Shown: piece after piece, positions 1 through 8,589 of the stretch
How the letters are laid out: every line of letters starts with the position of its first letter
Numbering within the stretch: position 1 is the stretch's first letter
Assembly (NCBI RefSeq): GCF_016464365.1
Contig: NZ_JADCUC010000001.1
Span: forward strand, 248,001 to 312,000
Source: Sandaracinobacteroides hominis
Lineage (GTDB): Bacteria; Pseudomonadota; Alphaproteobacteria; Sphingomonadales; Sphingomonadaceae
DNA length: 64,000 nt
Direction of reading: 5' to 3'
The notes under the pieces: generated by a model
The model's input: only the letters and a program-made list of their open reading frames with translations
Databases searched by the model: none
What the model was told of the DNA's origin: nothing
Program-made: the position numbers and the translations under genes

Positions 1-83
1 AGCGCTTGCAACAATCTGAAGTCCTCATTCATCCGTTGGAAAGCCGGGTATCGATTGGAAACCCAGCTGAAGGGTTTAGACTG

Positions 84-1100
84 ATGCCGATGTGGAAATG
101 GATCGCGCGTGGCCTGGGATTGCCTGCCTTTGCAGCGGGCGCACTGGCAGCCGCCTATGCAGCCGGCCCTCCATTGGGGTCCGGAGGCGTCGCGCCGCTG
201 GATATCAGGGCGGTGACGGTTCCGCTCAACCGTTCCGATCCTTCGGCGGACCGCGTCGGCCGTCTGCGCTATCTCGGCGGCATCGACCTCAGCTCCAGCG
301 ACATCCGCTTTGGCGGACTGTCCGGGATGCTGTGGGAGCCCGCGTGCAATCGGCTTCTTGTGGTCAGCGACACTGGAATTTGGGTGGCGCTGGAGACGCT
401 GGAAGAGGGAGACTTGCTGCGGGGCATCCGGTCGGCCTGGATTGCACCCTTGCTGGATGACAAGGGCAACGCGCGCACCAGCAAGGTCGACGCGGATGCG
501 GAATCGCTGGCGCGAACCGCTGACGGCGCCACCTGGGTATTCTTCGAACAGCGGCATCGCGGGGAACGTTATCCCGGACTGACGGCCTGCACACCTGAAA
601 CGCTGGCGACCGCGCCGGATCTGGAGTTCGTTCCAGACGTCGCGAAGGACTGGCCGCGAAATGGTGGGATGGAGGCAGTGGCGACGAACGGCGACCGAAT
701 TGTCGCGATATCCGAGGAGGCGCCCGGCAAGACCGGCGGACGGATGGGATTCTCCAGCGAGCGCGGCCAGTCGATCCTGACCTTCGATTGGCAGAACCCC
801 GACGGGCACTCGCCGTCGGCGATGGACCAGCTGGACGGCGATACGATGCTGGTGCTGCACCGGCGCGTGGGGCTGCTGACGGGGTTCACCGTGGTGCTGA
901 GCGAGGGGAGGCCGGGCGTTCCGGGCGATGTCCCACGCGAATTGGCGCGGCTGGCGGCGCCCTATACGGTCGACAATATGGAAGCGCTCGCCGTCCGCAA
1001 GGAAGGCGAGCGCCGATTCGTCTACATGCTGTCAGACAATAACTTCATTCCGTTGCAGCGAACCATCTTGCTGAAGTTCGAGCTGCTGCCGGAAAAGTGA
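84..1100 (+). CDS. Exported esterase-like activity of phytase family protein
   Basis: A 338-residue protein resembling the esterase-like phytase family, predicted beta-propeller proteins thought to act on phosphoesters outside the cytoplasm. From the ATG at 84 the N-terminus has basic residues (MWKWIARG) and then a hydrophobic Ala-rich stretch up to about residue 27, consistent with a signal peptide or anchor. Family-like segments are GGLSGMLWEP near residue 75, followed by a strand ending in VVSDTG, and a late VDNMEALAV segment. The open frame extends upstream to base 6 from a TTG, but the ATG at 84 gives the clean signal sequence. It converges on rpmB with a gap of 5 bases. Substrate is unknown; the family call is by motif recognition only. 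Confidence 0.7.
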   Translation: MPMWKWIARGLGLPAFAAGALAAAYAAGPPLGSGGVAPLDIRAVTVPLNRSDPSADRVGRLRYLGGIDLSSSDIRFGGLSGMLWEPACNRLLVVSDTGIWVALETLEEGDLLRGIRSAWIAPLLDDKGNARTSKVDADAESLARTADGATWVFFEQRHRGERYPGLTACTPETLATAPDLEFVPDVAKDWPRNGGMEAVATNGDRIVAISEEAPGKTGGRMGFSSERGQSILTFDWQNPDGHSPSAMDQLDGDTMLVLHRRVGLLTGFTVVLSEGRPGVPGDVPRELARLAAPYTVDNMEALAVRKEGERRFVYMLSDNNFIPLQRTILLKFELLPEK

Positions 1101-1105
1101 TTGGC

Positions 1106-1414
1106 TCAGGCGGCAGCTTCCGAAGCCTTCTTGGCCTCCGACACCTTGGAAACGTCGCGCTTCAGGCGACGGGCGCGCAGGCTGAGATCTTCGCTGCTGG
1201 TCTTCAACAGCCAGTTATCCAGGCCGCCGACATGCTCGACCGAACGCAGGCCATGCGTGGAGACGCGCAGGCGCACAGAGCGGCCCAGCGCTTCCGACAT
1301 CAGCGTCACGTTCTGCAGGTTGGGCAGGAAGGTGCGCTTCGTCTTGTTGTTGGCGTGGCTGACATTGTGGCCGACTTGACGACCCTTGCCGGTGAGCTCG
1401 CAAACGCGCGACAT
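1106..1414 (-). CDS. rpmB: 50S ribosomal protein L28
   Basis: Ribosomal protein L28 of the large subunit, 102 residues. It begins [10 protein letters not shown], followed by the [14 protein letters not shown] segment typical of bacterial L28, and continues with LPNLQNV and the [13 protein letters not shown] core. The C-terminal tail is Lys/Ala-rich, ending [11 protein letters not shown], as usual in alphaproteobacteria. The gene stands alone here; in many bacteria it sits with rpmG, which is not present. The 220 bases upstream, up to the YciI-like gene, hold no coding frame I can support and should contain its promoter. Confidence 0.97.
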   Translation of the reverse strand: MSRVCELTGKGRQVGHNVSHANNKTKRTFLPNLQNVTLMSEALGRSVRLRVSTHGLRSVEHVGGLDNWLLKTSSEDLSLRARRLKRDVSKVSEAKKASEAAA

Positions 1415-1635
1415 GTGACGTGTCCTTAAAGGCTGAAATCATGCTGTTGGCCGGGCTGACCCCGCCGAAAACGAGCGGGGGCCATAGCTGCCGCGACCCA
1501 TATCGTCAAGTGAATGCAGATAATCCGGGGGCAATAAACCCCGTTAAACCCCCTCGCGCACTGCAAACAGACGCACAGAACCAAATCTACGCATGCCGGG
1601 TAGACCAGCCTTACCTGCCGTGCCAATAAACCAAA

Positions 1636-1920
1636 GTGCCCGTTTACGCCATCCATTGCATAGACAAGCCGCAGCAGCGTGAGCTGCGCGCCTCCACTCG
1701 GGAGCAGCATCTCGCCTATCTGGAATCGGCGATCGAGCAAGTGCTGGTCGCCGGGCCGCTGCTGGACGACGAAGGCTTGCCCATCGGTTCCATGCTGCTG
1801 ATGGAGTTCCCGGATCGCCGCGCGGCCGTCGCCTTTGCAGCAGAGGACCCCTATGCCCGCGCCGGCCTGTTCGCCAGCGTGGCGGTCACCGCCTGGCGGC
1901 AGGTCTTTCCCCGGCCCTGA
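1636..1920 (+). CDS. YciI-like domain protein
   Basis: A 94-residue single-domain protein of the YCII-related (dimeric alpha+beta barrel) family. It starts with GTG at 1636 (MPVYAIHCID) and carries the family features: a first strand with YAIHC, the charged REQHLAYLE helix in which the His is the usual conserved residue, GPLLDDEG, and a final strand region ending TAWRQVF. The biochemical role of most YciI proteins is unknown; some act as dehydrochlorinases or accessory domains. It is divergent from rpmB and converges on the serine hydrolase, 3 bases from its stop, so it is probably a single-gene unit. Confidence 0.8.
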   Translation: MPVYAIHCIDKPQQRELRASTREQHLAYLESAIEQVLVAGPLLDDEGLPIGSMLLMEFPDRRAAVAFAAEDPYARAGLFASVAVTAWRQVFPRP

Positions 1921-1923
1921 AGG

Positions 1924-3114
1924 CTATTCCACCGCAGCGTAGATCATGCTGCGCAGCTGCCGCCGCACCGGATAGGTCGACGACGGGATCAGCTGGGTGA
2001 GGAACAGCACCGTCAGATCCTCTTCCGGATCGATCCAGAAAAAGGTGGAGGCGGCTCCCCCCCAGAAATAATCGCCGTTGTTGCCGGCAACCATCGTCTT
2101 GTGGACGGCGGTGGTCACTGCAAAGCCAAGGCCGAATCCGACGCCGTCATACGCCGCCTCGGAAAAGGCCGAGCGCGACAGTTGCGGCAACGATTTGCCG
2201 TCGGGCAGGTGGTTGGCCGTCATCAGCTCCAGCGTCTTGCGCCCCACCAGTCTCGGAGTGCCGGTGCGCAGCGCCTCGGCGAATTTCAGATAGTCCGCCG
2301 CCGTCGAAACCAGCCCGCCACCGCCGGATATGAAGGCAGGCGGCTTCAGGAACGGCGACGTCTCCGCCTGATCCTGCACATCCATGCCGCCGGTGCGCGA
2401 AGGCTGATAACAGGTGGCCAGCCGGTGTGCCTGGCCGTCGCGCACGCTGAAACCGGTTTCCGTCATCCCCAGCGGCCCGAAGATGCGCTGCGCCAGAAAT
2501 TGCTCGAACGGCTGGCCCGAAACCACCTGCACCAGCCAGCCAAGCACGTCGGTGGCGACCGAATAGTTCCAGAAGTCGCCGGGCGAGAATTCCAGCGGCA
2601 GCTGCCCCAGCAGCTCGATCATCCGCTCCAGCGTGATGTCGGTCTTCTCGATCTCGCCAATTCCCAGCCGGCGATAGGCGGCGTCGACGTTGGTATTCAG
2701 CTGGAAGCCATAGGTCAGCCCGGCCGTGTGGCGCAGCAGGTCGATCACCTGCATCGGCCGTGCCGGGGGGGCGGTCTTCCAGCCCGTCTTCAGCGTGCCG
2801 CCCTGATAGACCTTCAGGTCCTTCCAGGCGGGAATATAGCGGTGCACCGGATCGTCGATCTGCAGCTTTCCCTCTTCCACCAGCATCATGATGGCGATGG
2901 AGGTAATGGGCTTCGTCATCGAATAGATGCGGAAGATCGTATCCTCGGCAACCAGCCGCCCGGCGGCGACATCGGCCATGCCCTGTACGGAACTGTGCAC
3001 CGTCTCGCCCTTGTGGAGCACCTTGAGCACGGCGCAGGGCAGGCGGCCGGGGTCGAGATAGGCGGATTTCAGAAAGTCATCGATCTTGCCAAGGCGTTCG
3101 CGATCAAGCGGCAT
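1924..3114 (-). CDS. Serine hydrolase, beta-lactamase class C family
   Basis: A 396-residue penicillin-binding-protein-like hydrolase (class C beta-lactamase/esterase EstB fold). The nucleophile motif SMTK is at about residues 65-68, and the Tyr motif lies in FWNYSVATDV near residue 200. A GGGGLVSTAADY segment and the WGGAASTFFWIDP segment near the C-terminus match the family. The ATG at 3114 gives MPLDRERLGK; a longer frame reaches 3171 but adds a non-family extension. No clear signal peptide is seen, so it is probably cytoplasmic, with esterase or peptidase-like activity on an unknown substrate. Confidence 0.85.
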   Translation of the reverse strand: MPLDRERLGKIDDFLKSAYLDPGRLPCAVLKVLHKGETVHSSVQGMADVAAGRLVAEDTIFRIYSMTKPITSIAIMMLVEEGKLQIDDPVHRYIPAWKDLKVYQGGTLKTGWKTAPPARPMQVIDLLRHTAGLTYGFQLNTNVDAAYRRLGIGEIEKTDITLERMIELLGQLPLEFSPGDFWNYSVATDVLGWLVQVVSGQPFEQFLAQRIFGPLGMTETGFSVRDGQAHRLATCYQPSRTGGMDVQDQAETSPFLKPPAFISGGGGLVSTAADYLKFAEALRTGTPRLVGRKTLELMTANHLPDGKSLPQLSRSAFSEAAYDGVGFGLGFAVTTAVHKTMVAGNNGDYFWGGAASTFFWIDPEEDLTVLFLTQLIPSSTYPVRRQLRSMIYAAVE

Positions 3115-3197
3115 GACTCTCCCTTTGCATCCGTCTGCGCAATTGCGTAGCAGGGCGCCGCAAAGTGACAAGAGGCGTTACGGCGCAGGTTTCAGGC

Positions 3198-3272
3198 GGG
3201 CGGTTAGCTCAGCGGTAGAGCATCTCGTTTACACCGAGAGGGTCGGGGGTTCGAAACCCTCACCGCCCACCA
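3198..3272 (+). tRNA. tRNA-Val (anticodon TAC)
   Basis: The cloverleaf is complete. Acceptor stem GGGCGGT at 3198-3204 pairs with ACCGCCC at 3262-3268, followed by discriminator A and an encoded CCA. The anticodon stem TCTCG/CGAGA encloses the loop TTTACAC, giving anticodon TAC, and the T-loop TTCGAAA is standard. It reads valine GUA and related codons. Confidence 0.97.
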
Positions 3273-3308
3273 TTCCACGACAATTTCCGCGGCTTACGCA
3301 ACGGCAAC

Positions 3309-3328
3309 CTGTTGCAGTGCAGCAACAG
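3309..3328. repeat. Inverted repeat CTGTTGC-N6-GCAACAG
   Basis: Perfect 7-bp inverted repeat with a six-base spacer in the 257-base gap between tRNA-Val and the Oar-like TonB receptor. No T-run follows, so it is a weak candidate terminator for the tRNA; an operator is the alternative. Function is not established. Confidence 0.4.
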
Positions 3329-3379
3329 CCGCCGGACATCCTGCGTACTGGCCGCAAGCTTCATGGCTGAGCCCTTCAA

Positions 3380-3397
3380 CTGCAACAAAACTGTCAT
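3380..3397 (+). promoter_or_regulatory. Candidate PhoB box
   Basis: The 18 bases CTGCAAC-AAAA-CTGTCAT resemble the Pho box: two 7-bp direct half-sites on an 11-bp period, the second exact and the first with three mismatches. An ATAA spacer follows, and a further CCGTCAT lies slightly off register. The site is about 130 bases upstream of the TonB receptor ATG at 3530. Phosphate-controlled expression would be plausible for an Oar-like receptor, but the assignment rests on this pattern alone. Confidence 0.35.
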
Positions 3398-3529
3398 ATA
3401 AGCCCGTCATTGCGACGCCAACGGAGCGTCAAGCCGTTGCTGCCATTCGATTCGCGTTAACTGTTGCTGAATCCGGGAACTGCCCGGGCGAGCGCTGTCA
3501 GTCTAACTGCCAAAAGGAATTTTGCTCTT

Positions 3530-6500
3530 ATGTCACTCAGGCTAACGTCTTTCGTCTGGGCAGGTCTCCGCCTCGGCGCTTCCGCTTCCGTCCTCGCGCT
3601 GGCCGCGACGTCCGCCTATGCGCAGGAAGTTGCCGGGACCATCCGGGGCGACGTGCAGGACGAAAACGGTGCTCCGCTCGCCGGCGCCACCGTCACCATC
3701 GTCCACACGCCGTCCGGCACGCAGACGGTTACCTCCACCGGCGCAGGCGGTACCTTCAACGCCGCCAACCTCCGCATCGGCGGCCCGTTCGACATTGTCG
3801 TGACGGCCCCCGGCTTCGAAGAGGCCAAGGCAACCATTTCCAGCGTGTCCGCCGGCCAGCCGCAGCGGATCGCCGTGGTGCTGGTCTCGGAAGGCGCGAC
3901 GATCGAAGTGACGGCGGCACGCGCCACCTCCTCGATCGCCATCGGCACCGGCCCCGCCACGCTGCTCAACGCCGAAGACATTGCCGGCGTCGCCAGCGTC
4001 AACCGCGACATCCGCAGCCTCGCCAACCGCAGCCCGTTCGTGCAGCTCGATCCCACCAATGGGACAGGCGCCATCTCGATCGCCGGTCAGAACAACCGCT
4101 TCAACCGCATCACCGTCGACGGCATCGGCTTCGGCGACCCGTTCGGGCTGGAGGCAGGCGGCCTCGCCTCGGCACGCGGCCCTGTTCCGCTGGACGCCAT
4201 CGGCCAGTTCTCCGTCGAAGTAGCCCCCGCCGACATCCAGCAGGGCAACTTCCAGGGCGGTGCCGTGAACACCGTTCTGAAGTCCGGCGGCAACGACTAT
4301 GACTTCACCGGCTTCTACAGCTTCACCAACGACGGCATGGCCGGCAGCCGCAGCCGCGACACCCGCGTCAAGCGCGATTTCGACTCGAAGATCTGGGGCG
4401 TGCAGGCCACCGGCCCGATCATCAAGGACAAGCTGTTCTTCGCCGTCACCTACGAGCAGACCAAGAACACCTCGCCAGCCGATGTCGGCCCCGCCGGCGA
4501 GGATTTCAGCACGACGCTGAACGCCGTAACCCGTGCCCGGGTAGACCAGATCCAGCAGATCTCCGACTCCGTCTACAGCTATGATACGCTGGACGTCGCC
4601 ACTTCCGTTCCCGAGAACGACAAGAAGCTGGCAGCCAAGATCGACTGGAACATCACCGAAAAGCACCGCCTGGCGCTGACCTACATCTACGCCAACGGCG
4701 ACCTGCTCGCTGGCCAGACCAGCACCAACCAGGCGAACGCCACCAACCCGACGCTGGCGCTGCAGTCGAACAACTATTCGCAGGGCTCGATCAACCATTA
4801 TGGCGTTGCCCAGTTCAATTCCGACTGGACGGACACCTTCTCGACCCAGATCCGCGCCAGCTACAACGATTACAAGCGTCTGCAGGTGCCGTACAACGGC
4901 CGCGACTTCGGCCAGTTCCAGGTCTGCCTAGTCGACAACGCCACCGTCGGCGCCCCCACCCCGAACTGCCCGCAGAACATCGGCCGCATCCAGTTCGGCC
5001 CGGACGTTTCGCGTCAGGCCAATGAACTGTTCGTGCAGACCCTTGGTCTCGAATTCCAGGCCCGGCTGCGCAAGAACGACCATGACGTGAAGGTCATCGT
5101 CGAGCGCCGCGAGCAGGAGTTCAACAACCTCTTCGCCCAGAACGTATCGGGCAACTGGCGCTTCGATTCGATCGCGGATCTGCAAGCACAGCGTGCCAAC
5201 CAGCTCGTCGTCTCGACGCCCACGAGCGGTGACATCAACGATGTCCGGGCCTTGTTCGACAGCATCACCTGGACCTTCGGCGTGCAGGATATGTGGGACG
5301 TCAACCCTGACCTTTCGGTCATGTATGGCGTGCGCTACGATCTCTATCAGGCGAGCAACCGCCCGGTGTTCAACCAGGCCTTCTTCAACCGCTATGGTTT
5401 TGCCAACAACAGCACGCTGAATGGGCGCGGCATACTGCAGCCGCGCTTCAACGTGAACTATCGCGCCAACGACCGCCTGAGCACGAAGCTGACGGCCGGC
5501 CTATTCGCCGGTGGCAGCCCGAGCGTCTGGATTTCGAACAGCTACTCCAACCCGGGGCCACTGCTTGCGACCGCCACTGTTTCCCGCGCCGCCAACGGCA
5601 CCTTCACCATCGCCGGCCTCACCGGCCTGACGCCCGCGGAAATCCAGGCCCTTGGCGCCCAGACGCTGAACAACGTCACCGGCGGCACCGGCGTCCCGAG
5701 CGACCTGCTCACGCGTCTGCAGACGGGCGGCTCTTCGCTGGCGACTACCAACGCCATCGATCCGAACCTGGAGCTGCCGTCGCAGTGGCGCCTGGCCGGA
5801 ACCGTCGACTATGAAGCCGACCTTGGCCCGCTGGGCGATGACTGGCAGTTCGGCGCAGACGTCATCTGGTCGCGCGTGAAGTCGGCCCTCACCTGGACCG
5901 ACCTGCGTTCGGTGACCAACTCGGTGCAGGGTACGCTGCCGGATGGCCGCCCCCGCTACATGCAGCTGGGTGGTGGCGCCGCCTCGGGCAACCAGGATCT
6001 GCTGCTGACGAACACTGATCGCGGCTACAGCTGGAACCTCATCGGTCGCTTTGACAAATACTGGACCAATGGCTTCTCGATCAGCGGCGCCTACACTTGG
6101 CAGCGGGTCCGCGACGTCAGCCCGGCAACCTCGTCGACAGCAGGTTCCAGCTTCGGTCAGGCAGCCGCCAGCGATCCGAACCAGAGCGCCTACGGCATCT
6201 CCAACTACCAGCGCGACAGCGCTATCCGCCTGAATGCCGGCTACCAGAGCGAACTGTTCGGCGACAACCTGAGCCGCATCGACCTGTTCTTCAACTCGGT
6301 GTCCGGCCAGCGCTACAGCTACACCTTCCAGGACTCCACCTCGAGCCGCTCGGCAGTGTTCGGCACCACCGGCCAGAACGACCGCTATCTGCTGTACGTG
6401 CCCGACGTCTCCAGCATTGGCGCCGACCCGAACGTGCAATATGGCGCCACGTCGACGCAGTCTGCACAGCAGGCGTTCGAAGCCATGCAGGCACTGGTGC

Positions 6501-6871
6501 AAGGCAGCGTGCTGAACGGCTATCAGGGCAAGATCGCGCCGAAGAACATCGGCAAGTCGCCGCGGTTCAACAAGATGGACATCCGAATCAGCCAGGAAAT
6601 CCCGTTCGTGTTCGGTGGCAAGGTGCAGGTGTTCGCCGACGTCGAGAACTTCCTGAACCTGATCAACAAGGACTGGAACTCGCTGCGGCAAGTAGCCTTC
6701 CCCTATCTGGCGAACGTGGCGAGCGTGAGCTGCGTCGGTGGCGCCAGCACGGGCACACCCTGCACGAAGTATGTCTACTCCAACGTGCGGAACCCCTCGC
6801 TTACGCAGTACAACAACTACTCGCTCTGGCAGGTCCGGCTGGGCGTCCGCCTCAGCTTCAACGGGCTCTGA
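3530..6871 (+). CDS. Oar-like TonB-dependent receptor with N-terminal carboxypeptidase-regulatory-like domain
   Basis: An outer-membrane receptor of 1113 residues. The ATG at 3530 is preceded by AAAGGAA and opens a signal peptide ending TSAYAQ (about residue 31). Residues 35-125 form a carboxypeptidase-regulatory-like beta-sandwich (IRGDVQDENGAPLAGATV), the hallmark of Oar-type receptors. A plug domain follows, with ITVDGIGFGDPFGL and a GGAVNTVLKSGGNDY segment. The rest is a 22-stranded beta-barrel with alternating aromatic residues, ending VRLGVRLSFNGL with no C-terminal Phe. Such receptors import large substrates in a TonB-dependent way; the substrate is unknown. A strong terminator follows 21 bases after the stop and a Pho-like box lies upstream, so it looks monocistronic. 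Confidence 0.92.
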   Translation: MSLRLTSFVWAGLRLGASASVLALAATSAYAQEVAGTIRGDVQDENGAPLAGATVTIVHTPSGTQTVTSTGAGGTFNAANLRIGGPFDIVVTAPGFEEAKATISSVSAGQPQRIAVVLVSEGATIEVTAARATSSIAIGTGPATLLNAEDIAGVASVNRDIRSLANRSPFVQLDPTNGTGAISIAGQNNRFNRITVDGIGFGDPFGLEAGGLASARGPVPLDAIGQFSVEVAPADIQQGNFQGGAVNTVLKSGGNDYDFTGFYSFTNDGMAGSRSRDTRVKRDFDSKIWGVQATGPIIKDKLFFAVTYEQTKNTSPADVGPAGEDFSTTLNAVTRARVDQIQQISDSVYSYDTLDVATSVPENDKKLAAKIDWNITEKHRLALTYIYANGDLLAGQTSTNQANATNPTLALQSNNYSQGSINHYGVAQFNSDWTDTFSTQIRASYNDYKRLQVPYNGRDFGQFQVCLVDNATVGAPTPNCPQNIGRIQFGPDVSRQANELFVQTLGLEFQARLRKNDHDVKVIVERREQEFNNLFAQNVSGNWRFDSIADLQAQRANQLVVSTPTSGDINDVRALFDSITWTFGVQDMWDVNPDLSVMYGVRYDLYQASNRPVFNQAFFNRYGFANNSTLNGRGILQPRFNVNYRANDRLSTKLTAGLFAGGSPSVWISNSYSNPGPLLATATVSRAANGTFTIAGLTGLTPAEIQALGAQTLNNVTGGTGVPSDLLTRLQTGGSSLATTNAIDPNLELPSQWRLAGTVDYEADLGPLGDDWQFGADVIWSRVKSALTWTDLRSVTNSVQGTLPDGRPRYMQLGGGAASGNQDLLLTNTDRGYSWNLIGRFDKYWTNGFSISGAYTWQRVRDVSPATSSTAGSSFGQAAASDPNQSAYGISNYQRDSAIRLNAGYQSELFGDNLSRIDLFFNSVSGQRYSYTFQDSTSSRSAVFGTTGQNDRYLLYVPDVSSIGADPNVQYGATSTQSAQQAFEAMQALVQGSVLNGYQGKIAPKNIGKSPRFNKMDIRISQEIPFVFGGKVQVFADVENFLNLINKDWNSLRQVAFPYLANVASVSCVGGASTGTPCTKYVYSNVRNPSLTQYNNYSLWQVRLGVRLSFNGL

Positions 6872-6892
6872 CCGTCAATCAGCTGAGAAACG

Positions 6893-6925
6893 GGGCGGTC
6901 GCGCGAGCGGCCGCCCTTTTCTTTT
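6893..6925 (+). terminator. Intrinsic terminator after the Oar-like receptor
   Basis: A 10-bp stem GGGCGGTCGC / GCGGCCGCCC (one T-G pair) with a GCGA tetraloop is followed by TTTTCTTTT. This is a textbook Rho-independent terminator 21 bases past the receptor stop. Confidence 0.9.
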
Positions 6926-6974
6926 GTACCTGCTTCCCTTTTTCCGGCGAGGCGGCTAGCAGGCGCCTTCCGTT

Positions 6975-7059
6975 GCCCCTGTGGCGGAATTGGTAGACGC
7001 GTCCGACTCAAAATCGGATGCCGCAAGGCTTGCCGGTTCGATTCCGGCCGGGGGTACCA
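6975..7059 (+). tRNA. tRNA-Leu (anticodon CAA)
   Basis: A type II tRNA with a long variable arm (TGCCGCAAGGCT region). Acceptor strand GCCCCTG at 6975-6981 pairs with CGGGGGT, with wobble at positions 1-72 and 6-67, followed by discriminator A and encoded CCA. The anticodon stem TCCGA/TCGGA encloses CTCAAAA, giving anticodon CAA for codon UUG. Confidence 0.95.
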
Positions 7060-7080
7060 ACGGAAAGGCACAATGCCGCA

Positions 7081-7518
7081 TCACGCGGCGAGTATCTGCT
7101 CCAGTTCTTCCAGCACACGCCCCAGCCTGTCGGCGAGATCAAGCGGCATGCGGTCGGCGGTAATCGCCAGCGACGGGCCGAGCCGTTCCATGCAGGATCG
7201 CTGAACGGCAGCGCCTTCCCAGGTGATCGTCACCAGCTTTCCACGCCCGTCGGCCGGGTTCCGGCAGACATCCACCAGCCCTGATCTCTGCAGGCGGGCT
7301 ACCGTTGTCGTCATGGTCTGCTTGGTGACGCCGAAGCTGCGCGCAAGCTCCAGCGGGCCGCTGCCCTTCTCCTCCTTCACCAGCAGGCCAAGCACCCCAA
7401 GCTGGGCGAGCGTCAAGCCGGGGGGCAGGGCGGCCTCGATCCGCGCCCGGCCAAGCTGCTCCACGCCCGACAGGCGAACCAGAAGATCATAGAGCGAGCG
7501 TTCGGCCGCAGTCAGCAA
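7081..7518 (-). CDS. MarR family transcriptional regulator
   Basis: A 145-residue winged-helix regulator. The DNA-binding core is LTLAQLGVLGLL, then LELARSFGVTKQTMTTTVARLQRSGLV (recognition helix near residues 63-80), then the wing with NPADGRGKLVTIT. Flanking helices form the usual dimerization ends. It is a stand-alone gene, divergent from the small DUF2061 gene. The 177-base gap holds a Fur-like palindrome and a 13-bp direct repeat that could be its own operator. The ligand is unknown. Confidence 0.88.
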   Translation of the reverse strand: MLTAAERSLYDLLVRLSGVEQLGRARIEAALPPGLTLAQLGVLGLLVKEEKGSGPLELARSFGVTKQTMTTTVARLQRSGLVDVCRNPADGRGKLVTITWEGAAVQRSCMERLGPSLAITADRMPLDLADRLGRVLEELEQILAA

Positions 7519-7592
7519 AAGCGCCTCCGTGGATATCCCAACTGCTATTGTCAGGCGCCGAACCAGTCAACATCCGGTGATCGATCGATTGA

Positions 7593-7609
7593 ATGAGAAT
7601 TATTCGCAA
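7593..7609. promoter_or_regulatory. Candidate Fur box
   Basis: The 17-mer ATGAGAATTATTCGCAA matches the alphaproteobacterial Fur-type palindrome TTGCGAATNATTCGCAA at 15 of 16 specified or near-specified positions apart from two mismatches (bases 1 and 4). The inner arms GAAT/ATTC are perfect. It lies between the divergent marR-like gene and the DUF2061 gene and could control either one. Iron control is inferred only from the motif. Confidence 0.45.
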
Positions 7610-7648
7610 TATCATCTTGCCGATCCCTCACCGACATATCATCTTGCC
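7609..7648. repeat. 13-bp direct repeat, two copies
   Basis: ATATCATCTTGCC occurs exactly at 7609-7621 and again at 7636-7648, 27 bases apart, next to the Fur-like palindrome. The second copy is flanked by ACAT...ATGT. This is suggestive of a regulator-binding array, possibly for the adjacent MarR protein. Confidence 0.5.
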
Positions 7649-7695
7649 ATGTGCCGCTCGGGATGGTTGCGGGCGACTGGCAAGGAAGAGGCAAT

Positions 7696-7899
7696 ATGCG
7701 CCGACTGGCAAAGACGGCCAGCTATTGGGTGGTCCACATCAGCGTGGCCGTCAGCGTCGCATGGGCGCTGACCGGCAATCTGAAGGCGGCCCTCGCCATC
7801 GGCCTGCTGGAGCCATCCGTGCAGGCCTTCGTCTTCTATTTCCACGACATGGTCTGGGAACGGAAATCCCGCGGAGCAGAGCCGGAGCCAGCTGTTTAG
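7696..7899 (+). CDS. DUF2061 domain membrane protein
   Basis: A 67-residue inner-membrane protein. The ATG at 7696 follows GGAAGAGG. The family pattern is RRLAKTASYWVVHISVAV, a first hydrophobic segment, then a short TGNLKAAL turn, and a second segment with EPSVQAFVFYFHDMVWE. DUF2061 proteins are small two-helix membrane proteins of unknown function, sometimes attached to sulfate-adenylylation genes, which are not present here. A longer frame starts at 7651, but the ribosome-binding site supports 7696. Confidence 0.8.
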   Translation: MRRLAKTASYWVVHISVAVSVAWALTGNLKAALAIGLLEPSVQAFVFYFHDMVWERKSRGAEPEPAV

Positions 7900-7910
7900 G
7901 CGTTCACGCC

Positions 7911-8480
7911 CTAGGCAGCCGGATAGTCCGGCTTCGGCTCGTTCAGGCGCATGGCTGCAAGCCGCCAGGAAAGCCCGTCGCGCGCAAAGACAAGCGCAGG
8001 GCCGCTGCCGTCCGGCCGCGTTACCTCGAAATGATCGAAGCCAAGCCGGGTGATGCGATGCTCCGGAATGCCCAGCACCGACAGGCTTTGCAGCCCGATG
8101 GGGCCTACCCAGTTTCCGGCCGCACCAACCGACGCCAGGGCCACCCCTACGCTTTCCGGCGAAACCGCGCTGTCCACCATCTGATCGACAAATCCCAGCG
8201 CCATGCCGATGCCCAGCACCTTCAACGAGCTGGCCGGCGCATCGCCGGCCTGGGTATAAAGCCGCGCGCGCAGTTCCGATTTCAGCGAAGCGCGCAGCGA
8301 CGGGAAATCGACATGCGCGGCAAAGGCGCCAGCATTGCCATCGACGGCGGCCGCCTGCATCTGCGTCAAGGTATAGCGCGGTGAAGTTGCGTACCAGCAG
8401 CCGAAGGCCACAATGAAAATCGCGACGATCGCAGCAACAAGAAGAAGCGCGTGCCGAAGCATGCGGCGGGTGAGAGTCAT
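7911..8480 (-). CDS. DUF2939 domain membrane-anchored protein
   Basis: A 189-residue protein with one N-terminal transmembrane segment (LLLVAAIVAIFIVAFGCW, about residues 12-29). A soluble domain follows with the DUF2939 pattern: SPRYTLTQMQAAAVDGNAGA, then DFPSLRASLKSELRARL, and a closing segment with LVFARDGLSWRLAAMRL. Function is unknown. It converges with the DUF2061 gene, 11 bases apart, and has its own start, with AGGAG visible on the coding strand upstream of the ATG at 8480. Confidence 0.78.
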   Translation of the reverse strand: MTLTRRMLRHALLLVAAIVAIFIVAFGCWYATSPRYTLTQMQAAAVDGNAGAFAAHVDFPSLRASLKSELRARLYTQAGDAPASSLKVLGIGMALGFVDQMVDSAVSPESVGVALASVGAAGNWVGPIGLQSLSVLGIPEHRITRLGFDHFEVTRPDGSGPALVFARDGLSWRLAAMRLNEPKPDYPAA

Positions 8481-8589
8481 GATGGGAGGAGACCTTGGCG
8501 CCTATGAGCGAATGATCGGCCAATAGTCGCGCCAATCCAAACCAGTGCTGAACGAATTCGAGCAGGAACTGGGCGAATTGCCTGGGGGG

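Noticed and set aside
6975-7059. Possible degenerate tRNA-Leu because of wobble pairs in the acceptor stem
   Set aside because: Only two G-T pairs occur, other stems are perfect, and CCA is encoded; it is an ordinary functional tRNA.
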